NCBI GenBank assembly: GCA_964399625.1
Contig: CAYNSB010000073.1
Coordinates: forward strand, 1-12,222
Length of the DNA: 12,222 bases
From: CAYNSB01 sp964399625
GTDB lineage: Bacteria > Planctomycetota > Phycisphaerae > Phycisphaerales > UBA1924
Direction of reading: 5' to 3'
Positions 11,841 to 12,222 of the stretch are shown here, one piece after another. The position numbers and the translations under genes were made by a program. The notes below the pieces were generated by a model. It was not told the origin of the DNA, searched no databases, and saw only the letters and a program-made list of their open reading frames with translations. Position 1 is the stretch's first letter; each line of letters starts with the position of its first letter.

Positions 11841-12222
11841 CAATTGAAGAGTTTGATCCTGGCTCAGACTGAACGCTGGCGGCATGGCTAAAGCATGCAA
11901 GTCGAACGGGCCCGCAAGGGCCAGTGGCGGAAGGGTTAGTAATAGTATCGAATGTACCCCGAGGTGTGGGATAGGCATGGGAAACTGTGCGTAATACCAC
12001 ATGATCTCTCCGGAGCAAAGGTTTACCGCCTTGGGATCAGCGATACGCCTATCAGGTAGTTGGCGGGGTAACGGCCCACCAAGCCGAAGACGGGTAGCCG
12101 GTGTGAGAGCACGACCGGCAACATCGGGACTGAGACACTGCCCGGACTCCTACGGGAGGCTGCAGCGACGAATCTTCCGCAATGGGCGCAAGCCTGACGG
12201 AGCAATGCCGCGTGTGGGATGA
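11841..12222 (+). rRNA. rrs: 16S ribosomal RNA, 5' part, truncated at the window edge
   Basis: The 5' end is unmistakable: CAATTGAAGAGTTTGATCCTG aligns with E. coli positions 1-20, and the 27F primer site (11848-11867) is exact. The conserved GGTAGTTGGCGGGGTAACGG and ACTGAGACACTGCCCGGACT segments follow. The EUB338 region at 12146-12163 reads ACTCCTACGGGAGGCTGC. The planctomycete-type GGCGGCATGGCTAAAGCATGC helix near the start and GCTGCAGCGACGAATCTTCCGC suggest Phycisphaerae. About 382 of some 1500 bases are present. The mature 5' end is placed by alignment and may be off by one or two bases. Confidence 0.97.

Noticed and set aside
1..12222. CRISPR arrays, insertion sequences, phage genes or toxin-antitoxin pairs
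   Set aside because: There are no regularly spaced repeats, transposase or integrase motifs, or suitable small gene pairs anywhere in the window.

Overview
The window looks like chromosomal DNA of a G+C-rich planctomycete, most likely class Phycisphaerae. The main reason is the 5' end of a 16S rRNA gene at the right edge. It is clearly bacterial but has planctomycete-type changes near the EUB338 site and in the first 60 bases. The gene set agrees: a lipopolysaccharide-type Kdo8P synthase, an N-terminally methylated pilin-like protein, a tandem GNAT protein and a divergent DnaA. I see no transposase, phage gene, CRISPR array or tRNA, so this is core chromosome and not an accessory island.

Layout. 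Positions 1-426 are the end of a cyclophilin, closed by a perfect terminator hairpin. A small alpha-helical hypothetical gene follows, then kdsA, which has a -10-like hexamer placed for leaderless transcription. kdsA converges on rpmA (bL27, minus strand), and the terminator between them has its U-tract on the rpmA side. Upstream of rpmA, also on the minus strand, is an exported hypothetical protein. It is divergent from a two-domain GNAT acetyltransferase. From there everything reads rightward: a 405-base gap, dnaA, a DegT-family sugar aminotransferase, a pilin-like protein and rpmB (bL28), closed by a good terminator. Next come mcsA-mcsB-comF as one tight operon, then a 466-base structured rRNA leader and 16S.

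The most interesting parts are these. (i) The protein-arginine kinase pair McsA/McsB is in an operon with a ComF-type phosphoribosyltransferase, with no ctsR or clpC in the window. All McsB family blocks are intact, but the allosteric RDxxRA motif appears to be RRxxRA. (ii) DnaA has an altered DNA-recognition signature, lacks the usual dnaN neighbour and has no recognisable DnaA boxes upstream. (iii) The rRNA leader starts at a promoter that overlaps the comF stop codon. It carries UUCG and GNRA tetraloop hairpins, a boxA-like motif and a segment complementary to the 5' end of 16S. (iv) A recurring TANNNTT hexamer precedes several genes, in two cases at leaderless spacing.

I did not find a clearly new multi-gene system. 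The McsAB-ComF operon is the best candidate for unusual biology. All assignments come from reading the sequence and from recalled family motifs; no search was run.
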